NCBI GenBank assembly: GCA_021323655.1
Contig: JAJPKO010000037.1
Span: forward strand, 62,001-126,000
DNA length: 64,000 bases
From: Acidobacteriaceae bacterium
GTDB lineage: Bacteria; Acidobacteriota; Terriglobia; Terriglobales; Acidobacteriaceae
Reading direction: 5' to 3'
The notes under the pieces: generated by a model
What the model was told of the DNA's origin: nothing
The model's input: only the letters and a program-made list of their open reading frames with translations
Database searches by the model: none
Part shown: positions 63,130 through 64,000 of the stretch, in pieces
Layout: every line of letters begins with the position of its first letter
Position numbering within the stretch: the first letter of the stretch is position 1
Position numbers and translations under genes: made by a program

Positions 63130-63159
63130 TATCGTAAAATCTGCTTTCACGGAGCAGAC

Positions 63160-64000
63160 ATGATGACAAGGCGTGACTTTCTTTCGCAGGCAGCCGTCAC
63201 CGCCGCAGGCCTCGTATCCATTCCATCCCCGGCCCAGTCGGCCGAAAGTGTCAAACACCTCGCTCCGCCGCAAAAACCCGTCATCGTCACCCGCGAAACC
63301 GGCGACAACACCATAGACGAAGCTTACAAAATGCTCCTCGATGGCGCTGACACACTCGACGTCTGCAATCACATCTGCATGGGCCGCGAAGACGACCCCA
63401 ACGATCGCAGCGTTGGCTATGGCGGTCTGCCTAATGAAGACGGCATCGTCGAGCTTGACGCCTGCTGTATGCACGGCCCTACGCGCACAGCCGGCTCCGT
63501 TGGCGCCATCCAGAACATTCGCCACGCTAGCCTCGTCGCCCGTCTTATTATGGAACGTTCCGGTCACGTCATGCTCACTGGCCTGGGTGCCGAGCACTTC
63601 GCCGTCATGTATGGCTTCAAACGTGAGGACCTCCTCACCGATGACGCCCGCAAAATGTGGCTTCTATGGAAGGAAAGCCGCTCCAGCCAGAATTTCTGGG
63701 GACCGCCGATGTCCGCGCCCGGCGGAAAGGACGCAAACCCCGCTCCCTCTCTCAACCACAGCGCAATTCCCCTCCATCCCGGTCCGAAATGGGCTGAGCT
63801 GATCCGCGCCCGCTCGCAGCAGCTCACGGCCATGGCTGCCGATCTTGGCATCCCCGAACACAAGCGCGCAACTGCCGTCAATCAGATACTCTGGCCCACC
63901 ACAGGCACCATCCACGTCTCCGTCGTAAACACAAAAGGCGAGATGTCCGGAGCGACCTCTACCTCAGGCCAGGCATTCAAAATCGCAGGCAGGCTAGGTG
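63160..64000 (+). CDS. Tat-exported glycosylasparaginase/L-asparaginase family protein (3' end outside window)
   Basis: The frame opens at ATG 63160 (GGAG 5 bases upstream) and runs to the window edge, 280 codons. It has a twin-arginine leader (MTRRDFLSQAAVTAAGLVS) and matches the Ntn-hydrolase glycosylasparaginase/isoaspartyl peptidase family: LDACCMHGPTRTAGSVGAIQNIRHA, and the autoprocessing Thr site in TGTIHVSVVN. It would cleave the GlcNAc-Asn bond or isoaspartyl bonds in the periplasm. The C-terminal (beta-subunit) half is mostly outside. The gene was too open-ended to appear as a complete frame. Confidence 0.88.
   Translation, partial: MMTRRDFLSQAAVTAAGLVSIPSPAQSAESVKHLAPPQKPVIVTRETGDNTIDEAYKMLLDGADTLDVCNHICMGREDDPNDRSVGYGGLPNEDGIVELDACCMHGPTRTAGSVGAIQNIRHASLVARLIMERSGHVMLTGLGAEHFAVMYGFKREDLLTDDARKMWLLWKESRSSQNFWGPPMSAPGGKDANPAPSLNHSAIPLHPGPKWAELIRARSQQLTAMAADLGIPEHKRATAVNQILWPTTGTIHVSVVNTKGEMSGATSTSGQAFKIAGRLG

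Overview
The window looks like chromosomal DNA of a Gram-negative soil bacterium of the phylum Acidobacteriota, probably an Acidobacteriaceae relative (Terriglobus, Edaphobacter, Granulicella or similar). This is inferred from gene content: a 1,129-residue TonB-dependent receptor with an N-terminal carboxypeptidase-regulatory domain, a FtsX/MacB-like permease of the large acidobacterial type, bacillithiol synthase BshA, a GH125 enzyme with a twin-arginine leader, and a cytochrome c maturation cluster with a CxCxC CcmH. No ribosomal marker is present, so genus cannot be given.

Left part (1-12.6 kb): the 3' end of queG, a lone receiver protein, a cold-shock protein, a YihY/BrkB membrane protein and a YtxH protein. 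A decayed WYL-domain regulator follows, then a carbohydrate locus: periplasmic TIM-barrel isomerase, TonB receptor, a broken GH105/GH88 unsaturated-uronyl hydrolase, kduI and a secreted cupin. The receptor promoter carries a perfect LacI/GalR-type operator. Together these point to uptake and breakdown of pectin or other uronate polymers, with the hydrolase step now lost at this site. A MerR regulator overlapping a small zinc-ribbon gene closes this part.

Middle (12.6-42 kb): a membrane-anchored PAS-GGDEF diguanylate cyclase, tRNA-Val, a ChbG/YdjC deacetylase, bshA overlapping a convergent LytS-type kinase, ribA with a leaderless-type promoter, a pyrimidine nucleoside salvage operon (cdd-deoA-nupC), a compact chemotaxis operon (cheA-W-Y-B-R, no receptor), a giant Lhr-type helicase, GH125, a CCA-adding-type nucleotidyltransferase with a histone-like tail, der, a NatAB-type ABC exporter, a GlxA-type regulator, and an oxidoreductase paired with a racemase-fold protein that lacks both catalytic cysteines.

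At 42.15-43.49 kb a 45-bp copy of the 3' end of tRNA-Glu marks a small integrated element. It has two attachment-like repeats, repeated TGTCATAA octamers near both ends, one 205-residue unknown protein and a 51-codon ORF just upstream of it, but no integrase. This is the most likely place for an undescribed accessory function.

Right part (43.5-64 kb): a luciferase-like oxidoreductase, an Orn/Lys/Arg decarboxylase, a DsbA-like thiol protein, glutamine-dependent nadE, an orphan ABC permease, a Dabb protein, a DHA2 drug exporter, uvrB, a ccmF-ccmH-ccmI-like cluster with a carboxypeptidase-regulatory protein, an HSL-type esterase, a DnaC-like ATPase and the 5' part of a Tat-exported glycosylasparaginase. 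Several intergenic gaps here hold related hairpin repeats.
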